Assembly (NCBI GenBank): GCA_050486285.1
Contig: JBJHCZ010000005.1
Span: 1-64,000 of the forward strand
Source: JAITWN01 sp050486285
Lineage (GTDB): Bacteria > Pseudomonadota > Gammaproteobacteria > SZUA-140
DNA length: 64,000 nucleotides
Direction of reading: 5' to 3'
In this document: in pieces, positions 1-8,216 of the stretch
How positions within the stretch are numbered: the first letter of the stretch is position 1
How the letters are laid out: each line of letters opens with the position of its first letter
Notes under the pieces: model-generated
Database searches by the model: none
Told to the model about the DNA's origin: nothing
The model's input: only the letters and a program-made list of their open reading frames with translations
Translations under genes and position numbers: made by a program

Positions 1-159
1 GGGCCGGCCTGGGATCTGAAAATCGACGACACGGCTCGCCGCGTGTGCTTCGCGCGGCGCGTCGATGACGGCGATCTTTCGCCGTTCGACCCGGTGCCGG
101 CCCCGGCAGAGCCCGCCGCCACGGCCACTCCGCTGTCGTGGCCGGAGGTCTCGCCATGA
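1..159 (+). CDS. 3' end of an ICE pilus-region protein (partial)
   Basis: An open frame enters from the left edge and ends at TGA 157-159, giving 52 residues that begin GPAWDLKIDDTARRVC. The last 20 residues are rich in proline and alanine. The stop overlaps the ATG at 156 of the next gene, so the two are co-translated neighbours. In ICEs of this class the gene upstream of the TIGR03759 block is usually a PilL/TIGR03748-like pilus-region protein, and the visible tail is compatible with that. Too little remains to be certain of the family. Confidence 0.5.
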   Translation, partial: GPAWDLKIDDTARRVCFARRVDDGDLSPFDPVPAPAEPAATATPLSWPEVSP

Positions 160-827
160 GGATTCCCCTGGAGTCATCGCCGGCACGCCGCGTTCGCGCG
201 CTGCACGTCGTCACGGCGACGTGGCTGTCGCTCATCAGCCTGGTCGTCATCGTCGATCACGTGGCCTTGTCCCGGCTGGCCGAGAACAGCCAGGCCACCG
301 CGCAAAGCACTCGAATCACAGTGCTGGAGCAAACCCTGTCCGAGTGGGGACAACGGGTGGATGCCATCGAACGGCGACCCGAGGCACTGACACAAGAGGG
401 TTTCGTCGGCGTGCGACGAGCCATCGAGGAGCGACTTTCCCGCGTCGAGCAGTCCGCAGCCGATCACGCCGCCGCGAGCGAGCTGGCGCTTCTGAAGGAG
501 CGTATGGATCGGCTCGAAGCGCGCGTGGAGAGAACTCGACACACCCCGGCGCCGCAGGCCGCGCCGGCACCGCGCCCGGCGCCGACCGAATCCGCCCGGC
601 CCAGGATCGTCGAACCGCCGTTCCGATTGTTGGGCGCCGAGCTGCGTGCCGGCGAGCGCTTCCTGTCTATCGCACCGGCAGGCTCTGGATCGCTGGCGGA
701 GGTCCGCGTCCTGCGTCCAGGAGAAAGCCTGGACGGTTGGCGGCTCGATTCACTGGATGCGCACACCGCGGTCTTCTCATCCGAGGGCCAGGTGCGGCAG
801 CTCGCGGTGCCGCAGGCGCTGCCGTGA
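156..827 (+). CDS. ICE membrane-anchored coiled-coil protein
   Basis: A 223-residue protein starting at ATG 156, which overlaps the upstream stop. A longer start at 138 is less likely because it would overlap the previous frame. Residues about 20-42 form one hydrophobic segment. They are followed by a charged, coiled-coil-like stretch to about residue 130, an Ala/Pro linker, and a C-terminal domain of about 75 residues beginning PPFRLLGAELRAGERF. That domain resembles the small periplasmic domains of PilP/GspC-like secretion proteins, an impression from pattern only. The layout suggests an inner-membrane anchor with a periplasmic head, probably part of the conjugation or pilus apparatus. The gene ends in GTGA, overlapping the next start. 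Confidence 0.55.
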   Translation: MRIPLESSPARRVRALHVVTATWLSLISLVVIVDHVALSRLAENSQATAQSTRITVLEQTLSEWGQRVDAIERRPEALTQEGFVGVRRAIEERLSRVEQSAADHAAASELALLKERMDRLEARVERTRHTPAPQAAPAPRPAPTESARPRIVEPPFRLLGAELRAGERFLSIAPAGSGSLAEVRVLRPGESLDGWRLDSLDAHTAVFSSEGQVRQLAVPQALP

Positions 828-1555
828 AGACGCCTCTCGTTCATCTCGCGCTGGTGTGGAGCATCGCAGCGATGATCTCCACACCTGCAATGGCGCAGAA
901 CGCACCTGCCGCCGATTCGCGCATCGTCCGCAGCCAGGACCGGCCCGCCGCCGAAGCCGAACTCGACGAACACCTGGCACGCGATTGGGGATTGCAGCCC
1001 GAGGAATGGGCGCGCTACCGCCAATTGATGCAGGGGCCGTTGGGCGTGTATTCGCCCAACCTCGATCCGCTCACGGCGCTGGGCATCGAAGCCCGCACGG
1101 ATCAGGAACGCCGCCGCTACGCCGAACTGCAAGTGCGGGCCGAAGCGCGCCGCACCGAGAAGCTGCTGGCGTATCAGCGCGCCTACGACGACGCCTGGAA
1201 GCGGCTCCATCCGACGCTTCAGCCCGTCGTCCTGGCCGGCGCCGGCAGCGTCGCCACGGCATCCGGCGCACCGGATCGGCTGGCTGTCTTCATCAAGGAG
1301 GATTGCCCGCCCTGCGAGCAGCGCGTCAGGCAACTGCAGGCGGCCGGCACGGCTTTCGATCTCTACATGGTCGGCAGCCGCCAGGACGACACGCGCATCC
1401 GGCAGTGGGCGGCGCAGGTCGGCATCGACCCGGCCAAGGTACGCGCGCGAACGATCACCCTGAACCACGACGCCGGCCGATGGCTGTCGATCGGCGTGCA
1501 AGGCGAGTTGCCCGCCGTCGTGCGCGAGGTCGATGGGCAATGGCAGCGTCAATGA
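824..1555 (+). CDS. ICE protein, TIGR03759 (PFL_4693) family
   Basis: A 243-residue exported protein. The start is GTG 824, overlapping the TGA of the previous gene; the same frame is open upstream to 65, but that part is a shadow of the preceding gene. Residues 1-25 form a signal peptide ending in MAQN-like residues. Later, DCPPCEQR supplies a CxxC pair in a thioredoxin-like context (VFIKEDCPPCEQ), followed by a region reading GELPAVV. The family occurs only in ICE conjugation clusters and its role is not established. The CxxC suggests redox or disulfide handling in the periplasm. It sits just before the lytic transglycosylase, as in related elements. Confidence 0.75.
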   Translation: MKTPLVHLALVWSIAAMISTPAMAQNAPAADSRIVRSQDRPAAEAELDEHLARDWGLQPEEWARYRQLMQGPLGVYSPNLDPLTALGIEARTDQERRRYAELQVRAEARRTEKLLAYQRAYDDAWKRLHPTLQPVVLAGAGSVATASGAPDRLAVFIKEDCPPCEQRVRQLQAAGTAFDLYMVGSRQDDTRIRQWAAQVGIDPAKVRARTITLNHDAGRWLSIGVQGELPAVVREVDGQWQRQ

Positions 1556-2124
1556 ACCTTCGCCGGGCGGGCGCGCTGTGCCTGCTCAGCCTCGCCGTGT
1601 GGACGGCGCCTGCCACGACGCGGGACATCCCTCCACCGGCCTACCAACTGGCCGCGCGAGACGCGGGCATCCCCTCGGCCGTGCTGTACGCGGTGGCCCT
1701 GCAGGAAAGCGGCGTGACATTGCGCGGGCGGCGCGTTCCCTGGCCATGGACCCTGAACGTCGCCGGCCAGGCGCGTCGGTTCCAGACCCGCGAGGCGGCC
1801 TGCGCGGACCTGCGCCGTGCGCTACGGGAAGTGCCTCGCACTCGTATCGACGTCGGTCTCGGCCAGATCAACGTCGGCTACCAGGCCGGGCGCTTCGACC
1901 ATCCCTGCGAGCTGCTGGACCCGTACCGGAATCTCGCGATCGCCGCGACGATCCTGCGCGAGCACCACACGCCCGGCGAGGATTGGCTGCTCGCGATCGG
2001 CCGCTATCACCGTCCCGCCGGTGGCGCGCCGGCAGCCCGCTATCGCCGCAGCGTCCACCAGCACCTGGCACGCGTGCATGGCAGCCCGGTCCCGGTTTCC
2101 GCCGCAAGGAGCCCCTCGCCATGA
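1552..2124 (+). CDS. Lytic transglycosylase of the ICE conjugation cluster
   Basis: A 190-residue protein, likely a periplasmic murein transglycosylase that opens peptidoglycan for the mating channel. ATG 1552 overlaps the previous TGA; an alternative ATG is at 1540. After a signal peptide (about residues 1-22), the SLT-type motifs follow in order: AVALQESG with the catalytic Glu, VGLGQINVGY, and AIAATILREH. This matches the small ICE transglycosylases of the PFL_4694 type in length and position. It is followed with overlap by the TIGR03765-like gene. The assignment is firm for the fold; the target is inferred from the family. Confidence 0.85.
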   Translation: MNLRRAGALCLLSLAVWTAPATTRDIPPPAYQLAARDAGIPSAVLYAVALQESGVTLRGRRVPWPWTLNVAGQARRFQTREAACADLRRALREVPRTRIDVGLGQINVGYQAGRFDHPCELLDPYRNLAIAATILREHHTPGEDWLLAIGRYHRPAGGAPAARYRRSVHQHLARVHGSPVPVSAARSPSP

Positions 2125-2657
2125 GATCGCGTCTGTATCTGCCGTTCCTTCTCGGTCTGCTGACGTTCGCCACCCATGCCGCCGACCGGCCCCTCGTCAT
2201 CGTGGAGGATCGGGGCGGCGTATCCGCGCTGCCGTACTACGAGGCGTTGAATCTCCAGCCGAGAGACTTCGACCGCGAGCAGCGGCTGCCACGCATCGAG
2301 CAGCCACAGACGCCGAGCGAACGCTACAGCGAGGCGGACATGCTGCCGGTGCGCTCGACGTTGCTGACGCCCGGCACCGTGGAACGCCGGGTGATCGAGG
2401 CGCCGGGACTGAATCCGCTGTTCCTCGTCGGCGACGACGAGCGCTCGCGGACCTGGCTTCGCCGACACGCCGAGCGGCTGCGCGAACTCGATGCCGTCGG
2501 CCTCGTGGTCAGCGTGGAATCCCAGGCCGCGCTGGATGCGCTGCGGCGCCTCGGACCGGGCCTGATCCTGTCTCCGGTCGCGGCCGACGACCTCGCGCGC
2601 CGACTCGGCATTCGCCACTACCCGGTGCTGGTCACGGCCACGGGGATCGAGCAGTGA
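2121..2657 (+). CDS. ICE protein, TIGR03765 (PFL_4695) family
   Basis: A 178-residue exported protein starting at ATG 2121, four bases inside the transglycosylase stop. Residues 1-20 are a signal peptide (LYLPFLLGLLTFATHA). The mature part contains SALPYYEALN, a central linker with many charged residues and a C-terminal alpha/beta-looking domain that ends YPVLVTATGIEQ. The family is confined to ICE transfer regions and has no proven function. Position between transglycosylase and TraD matches the canonical order. It is most likely a periplasmic component of the mating apparatus. Confidence 0.75.
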   Translation: MRSRLYLPFLLGLLTFATHAADRPLVIVEDRGGVSALPYYEALNLQPRDFDREQRLPRIEQPQTPSERYSEADMLPVRSTLLTPGTVERRVIEAPGLNPLFLVGDDERSRTWLRRHAERLRELDAVGLVVSVESQAALDALRRLGPGLILSPVAADDLARRLGIRHYPVLVTATGIEQ

Positions 2658-2658
2658 C

Positions 2659-4824
2659 ATGGCCCAGCCGCATTCAGTGGAAGTGCTGCTGCGGCCGGCC
2701 GTCGAGCTGTATACCGTCGCGGTCTGCCTCGGCGCCGCGCTGCTCTGCCTCGTCGCGCCCTGGTCCCTGGCACTGAGTCCGCTGCTGGGCCTGGCCGGTG
2801 CGCTGACCTTCCTGGCCTTCGGCACCATCCGCTTCCGCGAGGCCTGGGCGATCCTGCGCTATCGCCGCAACATCCGTCGCATACCCCGCTACGTGATGGC
2901 CAGCCGCGATGTGCCGGTCAGCCAGCAGCGTCTGTTCGTCGGTCGGGGCTTCCGCTGGGATCAGCGCCACACCCATCGGCTGATGCAGACCTATCGACCG
3001 GAATTTCGCCGCTACGTCGAGCCGACGCCGCTCTACCGATTCATGCGCCGGTTGGGGGAACGACTGGAGTTCGCGCCTTTCCCGCTGTCGTGGCTGCCCC
3101 GCGTCATCGCCTGGGATCACCCCTTGAATCCGGTGCGCCCCTTGCCGCCGGTGGGCGGCCTGCCACGGCTGCACGGGATCGAACCGCGGGAGGTCGATGT
3201 GTCGCTGCCGCTCGGCGAGCGCGTCGGCCACTCATTGATCTTGGGCACGACCCGCGTCGGCAAGACGCGGCTGGCCGAGTTGTTCATCACCCAGGACATC
3301 CGCCGCAAGACGGACGGCGAGCACGAAGTCTGCATCGTCTTCGACCCCAAGGGCGATGCGGACCTGCTCAAGCGCGTCTACGTGGAGGCCAAGCGCGCCG
3401 GACGCGAAGGCGAGTTCTACGTTTTCCATCTCGGCTGGCCGGACATCTCCGCGCGCTACAACGCCGTGGGTCGGTTCGGCCGGATTTCGGAAGTCGCCAC
3501 GCGCATCGCCGGGCAACTGTCCGGGGAAGGCAACAGCGCGGCGTTTCGTGAATTCGCCTGGCGCTTCGTCAACATCATCGCCCGCGCCCTGGTGGAGCTG
3601 GGACAGCGGCCCGACTACCTGCTGATCCAGCGCCACGTCATCAACATCGACGCGCTGTTCATCGAGTACGCGCAGCATTTCTTCGCGAAGTCCGAACCCA
3701 AGGCATGGGAGATCATCGTTCAACTCGAAGGCCGGTTGAACGACAAGAACATTCCGCGTCACATGATCGGACGCGAGAAGCGCGTGGTCGCGATCGAACA
3801 GTATCTCTCGCAGGCCCGGGTCTATGACCCGGTACTCGACGGCCTGCGCAGCGCCGTGCGCTACGACAGGACGTACTTCGACAAAATCGTCGCGAGCCTG
3901 CTGCCGCTTCTGGAAAAGCTGACCACGGGCAAGATCGCGCAACTGCTCGCGCCGAACTATTCGGACCTGAGCGACCCGCGGCCGATCTTCGACTGGATGC
4001 AGATCATCCGCAAGCGCGCGGTGGTCTACGTGGGCCTGGATGCGCTGTCGGATGCCGAAGTGGCTGCGGCCGTGGGCAACTCGATGTTCAGCGACCTGGT
4101 ATCGGTCGCGGGCCACATCTACAAGTTCGGCATCGACGACGGCCTGCCCGGTGCATCGCCCGGCATCAAGGTGCCGATCAATGTGCACGCCGACGAGTTC
4201 AACGAACTGATGGGCGACGAGTTCATCCCGATGGTGAACAAGGGTGGCGGCGCCGGCGTGCAGGTCACGGCGTACACGCAGACCCTCAGCGACATCGAGG
4301 CGCGCATCGGTAGCCGCGCCAAGGCCGGCCAGGTCATCGGCAACTTCAACAACCTGTTCATGCTGCGCGTGCGCGAAACGGCCACCGCCGAACTGCTGAC
4401 CCGGCAATTGCCCAAAGTCGAGGTCTACACCACGTCGGTCGTCAGCGGCGCGACGGATACGTCCGATCCCCAGGGGCAAACCGCGTTCACGTCCAACACC
4501 CAGGATCGCATCACCACCACCAGCGTGCCGCTGATCGAAGCGGCGCACGTAGTCAATCTACCCAAGGGACAAGCCTTCGCGCTGCTCGAAGGCGGCAACC
4601 TGTGGAAGATCCGCATGCCGCTGCCGGCGCCCGACCCCGATGAGGCCATGCCGAAGGATCTGCAGGAACTGGCCGGGTACATGCGCCAGCACTACGTCGA
4701 GGCCGGGGACTGGTGGGAAGGTCAGGGCCTGCCGGCCCTGCAGAACGATGCGCTGCCGACGGACCTTCTCGACGACTTCAAGCGAATGGCCGGGGCCACG
4801 GCTGACGAGGATCGGACGGCATGA
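2659..4824 (+). CDS. traD: Conjugative coupling ATPase TraD (SXT/TOL subfamily)
   Basis: A 721-residue type IV coupling protein that links the relaxosome to the secretion channel at the inner membrane and powers DNA transfer. Two hydrophobic segments lie at about residues 16-58. The Walker A motif GTTRVGKT is at about 196-203, followed by a VFDPKGDADLL block typical of the TraD nucleotide-binding core. NVHADEFNEL and a Gln-rich YTQTLSD block continue the RecA-like core. The length is normal for the SXT/TOL subfamily. The gene starts one base after the previous stop and its TGA overlaps the next ATG. Confidence 0.92.
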   Translation: MAQPHSVEVLLRPAVELYTVAVCLGAALLCLVAPWSLALSPLLGLAGALTFLAFGTIRFREAWAILRYRRNIRRIPRYVMASRDVPVSQQRLFVGRGFRWDQRHTHRLMQTYRPEFRRYVEPTPLYRFMRRLGERLEFAPFPLSWLPRVIAWDHPLNPVRPLPPVGGLPRLHGIEPREVDVSLPLGERVGHSLILGTTRVGKTRLAELFITQDIRRKTDGEHEVCIVFDPKGDADLLKRVYVEAKRAGREGEFYVFHLGWPDISARYNAVGRFGRISEVATRIAGQLSGEGNSAAFREFAWRFVNIIARALVELGQRPDYLLIQRHVINIDALFIEYAQHFFAKSEPKAWEIIVQLEGRLNDKNIPRHMIGREKRVVAIEQYLSQARVYDPVLDGLRSAVRYDRTYFDKIVASLLPLLEKLTTGKIAQLLAPNYSDLSDPRPIFDWMQIIRKRAVVYVGLDALSDAEVAAAVGNSMFSDLVSVAGHIYKFGIDDGLPGASPGIKVPINVHADEFNELMGDEFIPMVNKGGGAGVQVTAYTQTLSDIEARIGSRAKAGQVIGNFNNLFMLRVRETATAELLTRQLPKVEVYTTSVVSGATDTSDPQGQTAFTSNTQDRITTTSVPLIEAAHVVNLPKGQAFALLEGGNLWKIRMPLPAPDPDEAMPKDLQELAGYMRQHYVEAGDWWEGQGLPALQNDALPTDLLDDFKRMAGATADEDRTA

Positions 4825-5570
4825 GCGATCCGGCCGTCGTTGCCCAGCGCCAGCAGACGCAACGGAGGAGCTTCGTCTCCAGTCTCGTCACCCTGCCGTT
4901 TCGCTTCTTCGGCGTGCTGTGCGGATCGCTGCTGCTGTGCATCCTGGTGGAGTGGATCGGCATGCACATGTTCTGGCCCGAACAGGGCTGGCGTCATGCG
5001 CAGGACATGGTGCACTACGAACTGGATCAGCTCTCGACGTACTTCACCCGCAGCGTGGTGGTGCAAGAGCCTGGACGCACCGCGCATCGGCTGGTCGAAG
5101 GTGCCTATGAATGGGTCTTCCTCAAGACCGGCCTGCTGGAGTGGGTGCAGAACGCCTCGGCGCACGCCCGCGCCGACAGCCAGGTGGCGCCCAGGAACTT
5201 CCGCTACTACGTGGGGCAGGTCTATGCCTTCTCGGAGGGATACCTGATCGCGGCGGCCTACACGGTGCTGGTGTTCCTCGTCCGCTTATTGGTGCTGTGC
5301 CTGATGCTGCCGCTGTTCCTGATGGCGGCCTTCGTCGGGTTCGTCGATGGCCTGGTGCGCAGGGACATCCGTCGCTTCGGCGCAGGCAGGGAATCGGGCT
5401 TCGTCTATCACCGCGCGAAGGCAGCCTTGATGCCGCTGGTGGTCCTGCCCTGGGCGGTCTACCTGGCGTTGCCGATCAGCGTGAGCCCGATTCTGATCCT
5501 GCTGCCCAGTGCCGTGGTGCTGGGCGTGGTCGTGGACATCGCGGCGGGGAGCTTCAAGAAGTACCTGTAG
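4821..5570 (+). CDS. ICE membrane protein, TIGR03747 (PFL_4697) family
   Basis: A 249-residue integral membrane protein translated from ATG 4821, overlapping the traD stop. Hydrophobic stretches occur near residues 20-40, 135-160 and 200-235, with a cytoplasmic-looking charged segment (VDGLVRRDIRRFGAGRES) between. The family always follows TraD in PFGI-1-type ICEs and probably works with it, though its biochemical role is unknown. The gene is the last ICE gene in the window. It converges with the defence operon, with 24 bp between the two stops and no recognisable terminator there. Confidence 0.8.
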   Translation: MSDPAVVAQRQQTQRRSFVSSLVTLPFRFFGVLCGSLLLCILVEWIGMHMFWPEQGWRHAQDMVHYELDQLSTYFTRSVVVQEPGRTAHRLVEGAYEWVFLKTGLLEWVQNASAHARADSQVAPRNFRYYVGQVYAFSEGYLIAAAYTVLVFLVRLLVLCLMLPLFLMAAFVGFVDGLVRRDIRRFGAGRESGFVYHRAKAALMPLVVLPWAVYLALPISVSPILILLPSAVVLGVVVDIAAGSFKKYL

Positions 5571-5594
5571 AAAGAATGTGAAACTCCTCGGGCT

Positions 5595-6356
5595 TCAGAC
5601 CGGAGACACCACCTTCGTGGTGACCAACGCCCGAAGATGATCGTCGAGTATCCGGGGGATTCGTCCTCCAGATAAGAGCAAACCAGCCTCCATGTTTCGC
5701 TCCATGGCGAAGCCCGTCAGGTTGGCGCTGGTGATGAAACAAGTGTGGCCGTCGGCCACGGCGACTTTGGCATGTACTCGCCCGTCGGTGAACGAGTCCT
5801 CCTTCTCTCGCCATGCGTAGAGTCGAGCCGACGGCACCAATGTCTTCATCATGCCTATCGCGTCTATGGTGATGCTTCCTCCATGGCCTTGCGATGATTC
5901 GAGCAACATGATGGTTTGCACCCCACGAGCATCCGCCGCGTTCAACGCTTTCACGATACTCGAAACGTCGTAAGCCACGAAGCTCGTGATGAACAGCGTC
6001 GATTGCGCGGCGTTGATCACCTGCAGAAGCGCCTGCTCCGTTCGGCGTGCCGAAACGAACGGCGTCGTCGGTCCGGTCCAGACGAGTTCGATGGATTGCT
6101 CGGCAGCGGATTTGGCGAAGACGTGGCTGGCGGCCAGCAGCATGGACGCGAGTTCGTCGGCGCCGACATCGGTCGCTCGCCATGCATCGGCGAGCCGATC
6201 GACGACCTCCGAAGCCGCCGGCGTACCGACGACGCCCGCCAAGGCCGAAGCTGCCTTCGAGGCCTCGGTTCGACGAACCCGCGATGCGATGGCCTGCACC
6301 TTCTCGGGCGAGATCAGATGAACTACGGCCGCGACGGCGTCCAGTAACTTCTCCAT
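5595..6356 (-). CDS. drmC: DrmC, phospholipase D-like DISARM protein
   Basis: A 253-residue protein and the last gene of the operon. The C-terminal half has the PLD-superfamily HxK motif: HAKVAVAD followed by CFITSANLTG, with a preceding TLFITSFVAYD strand typical of the fold. Only one HxK copy is present, as in DrmC, so the active form would be a dimer. DrmC is a core DISARM gene, but published work found it partly dispensable and its nuclease activity is not settled. The start ATG lies one base after the drmB stop. Confidence 0.9.
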   Translation of the reverse strand: MEKLLDAVAAVVHLISPEKVQAIASRVRRTEASKAASALAGVVGTPAASEVVDRLADAWRATDVGADELASMLLAASHVFAKSAAEQSIELVWTGPTTPFVSARRTEQALLQVINAAQSTLFITSFVAYDVSSIVKALNAADARGVQTIMLLESSQGHGGSITIDAIGMMKTLVPSARLYAWREKEDSFTDGRVHAKVAVADGHTCFITSANLTGFAMERNMEAGLLLSGGRIPRILDDHLRALVTTKVVSPV

Positions 6357-6357
6357 G

Positions 6358-8214
6358 TCAGATGCCTTTGAAGAAGGCAGCGCTGGAATTTTCCAGAGTC
6401 GGCACTAGCAACGACCTGTCCAAATAGCGATTTCCGCGCTCGCACGAGGTTTCGGCCACCAAACTGCATGCATGGCACGCTGCACCATGCAAAGACCGAT
6501 CTTTGCCGGGGTCATGTTCGGAACAAAGCGGGTCAGAAGAGCAAATTTTCGAGCGATTCAATGCCTGTACCAATAGACGCCCGAGGTTCTCCGGCTTGCC
6601 CAAGTCGACGAGACCGCCCAGCGTCCCATCCGAGTCGGCCGCCGCCGTATAGATCAAGACGCCGGCTTGATGACTATCGCCAGATGTATCGGCATAGATT
6701 CGCTCACGGATGCTCGCGGCGTTGTAGCCGCATTCCAGCGCCAGTTCGCGGATGAGCAGGTGCGAGAGCGTGTGGAGCATGGCGTAGCGGATGCCGGGGT
6801 AGCCTTCGTTCGGGTCGAGGTGGCGCGAATTGCGCCATCCACCATGACCAGCTTTGAGCATCCCGTCCACGCGCTTGACGCCATCCTGCGCCTCCCACGT
6901 CCGCAGTGCCGCTTCGTCGAACTGGATGAAGATGCCCTCGCCGTGAACCTGATTCGCGGGCGCCCAATCCGGCTTGCGGAGCGCGAGGCCCGCCATCTGC
7001 GGGCGCTCGTTCGGGTCACTCGATTCCTCTGGCGCTTCCACACGGGTGAAGCCCAACAAAGCATTGACCTCGCGGAGTCTTTCCAGCAACAACACCCTGT
7101 CGATCCGACTCTCGAAGCCCGTGGGCGTGCCCACCTTTTTGCTCATGAAGTGCGGGTAGTCGGCGGGCGGATTGGCTGCGGTCAGCACTTCCCACTCCGG
7201 CCCCTTGATGTCGGACTCGCCGACGACCTCCTGTCCGCCACCGTTGCGATGGGCTTCGATGGCAGCCCAGATGTCTGATGCCGGGTACTTGTCGATGCCC
7301 GGCAAGGCTCCGGTCTTCTTCAGCGCCTTCACCGTCACGGCGACGGCGGCCTCGGAATCCAGATCGTCGAAGAACTCCCAACCGTCCTGAATCAACTGGC
7401 CGAGCGGGTCTTTGGCCTGCGGGATGGCGAGCGCCGACAGGGTGATCGGGAACCAACTGTTCGTCGAACCCAGCAGGACTGCCCGTGCCTCCTCATCGCA
7501 CTCGTCGTCGAAGTGATCGAGGTGGGGATGCCTGCCTCGGCAGCTCGGCAGATTCTCCTTCCCGGCCTTGCCGAAGGCGTGCGCCATGCTGCGCGATGCA
7601 CCACAGGCATCGCACTTCACCCACAGGTTCTCGGTCTGCAACGAGGCTCCGCTCTCGAAGAAGCGCAGCGTTCCCTTGCACGAGCTGTTGCCGCCGTGGA
7701 CGAAGTAGTGCCACGGGAAGTCGTCGAGGTGGCCGTCACGGCAAGCCAAGAGAAAACGCGCCGGAACGGCGTCGGCATCCTTCGCTGGCTGGTCGCCCCT
7801 GGAACCACGGCATCCCTTGTGGACGAAGCGGGTTCGCTCCGGCCGGAAGCGGTTTTCCTTGATCTCGAACAGCCCTGCGTCGAAGGGCGACAGCAGACCG
7901 CATTTCACGCAGCGCATCCAGCGCGGAAACGGACGCACAGGAACACCGATGTTCGCTTCCGCCGACCACGGATCGACGAGTTCGCTCTTCTGGAACGGCG
8001 GCATGCGCAGGTTCTCCACCTGAGGTCCGAGAACCTTGCGGACGGCGGCGAGCAGGCGCGGCTCGGCGATGGGTTGACAGCGATCCTTCTCCCACTGGTC
8101 GATGCCCAGCGTCACCACCGACAGGCTCGGCAAATCGATCAGCGCGCCCGGCCCGTATGTCCAGAGCAGTTGACTGGGGCGGACTTCCCCGACGGGTGTT
8201 CTATTGGTGGTCAT
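6358..8214 (-). CDS. drmB: DrmB, DUF1998 DISARM protein
   Basis: A 618-residue protein; the start is set at ATG 8214, two bases after drmA. The longer open frame to 8451 is a shadow of drmA. The N-terminal part reads GEVRPSQLLWTYGPGALIDL, the signature of DrmB/DUF1998 proteins. A zinc-binding CVKCG pair and further CxxC pairs follow. The C-terminal third carries HTLSHLLIRELAL, GVLIYTAAADSDGTLGGL and a cysteine cluster (CSSDPLC, CHACSLVAETSC), the classic DUF1998 core. DrmB forms a complex with the helicase DrmA that engages DNA. All expected cysteines appear intact. Confidence 0.92.
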   Translation of the reverse strand: MTTNRTPVGEVRPSQLLWTYGPGALIDLPSLSVVTLGIDQWEKDRCQPIAEPRLLAAVRKVLGPQVENLRMPPFQKSELVDPWSAEANIGVPVRPFPRWMRCVKCGLLSPFDAGLFEIKENRFRPERTRFVHKGCRGSRGDQPAKDADAVPARFLLACRDGHLDDFPWHYFVHGGNSSCKGTLRFFESGASLQTENLWVKCDACGASRSMAHAFGKAGKENLPSCRGRHPHLDHFDDECDEEARAVLLGSTNSWFPITLSALAIPQAKDPLGQLIQDGWEFFDDLDSEAAVAVTVKALKKTGALPGIDKYPASDIWAAIEAHRNGGGQEVVGESDIKGPEWEVLTAANPPADYPHFMSKKVGTPTGFESRIDRVLLLERLREVNALLGFTRVEAPEESSDPNERPQMAGLALRKPDWAPANQVHGEGIFIQFDEAALRTWEAQDGVKRVDGMLKAGHGGWRNSRHLDPNEGYPGIRYAMLHTLSHLLIRELALECGYNAASIRERIYADTSGDSHQAGVLIYTAAADSDGTLGGLVDLGKPENLGRLLVQALNRSKICSSDPLCSEHDPGKDRSLHGAACHACSLVAETSCERGNRYLDRSLLVPTLENSSAAFFKGI

Positions 8215-8216
8215 GG

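Noticed and set aside
65..823. N-terminal extension of the TIGR03759-like gene
   Set aside because: The frame is open but overlaps the well-supported gene 156-827 entirely; GTG 824 overlaps the previous stop and is followed by a signal peptide.
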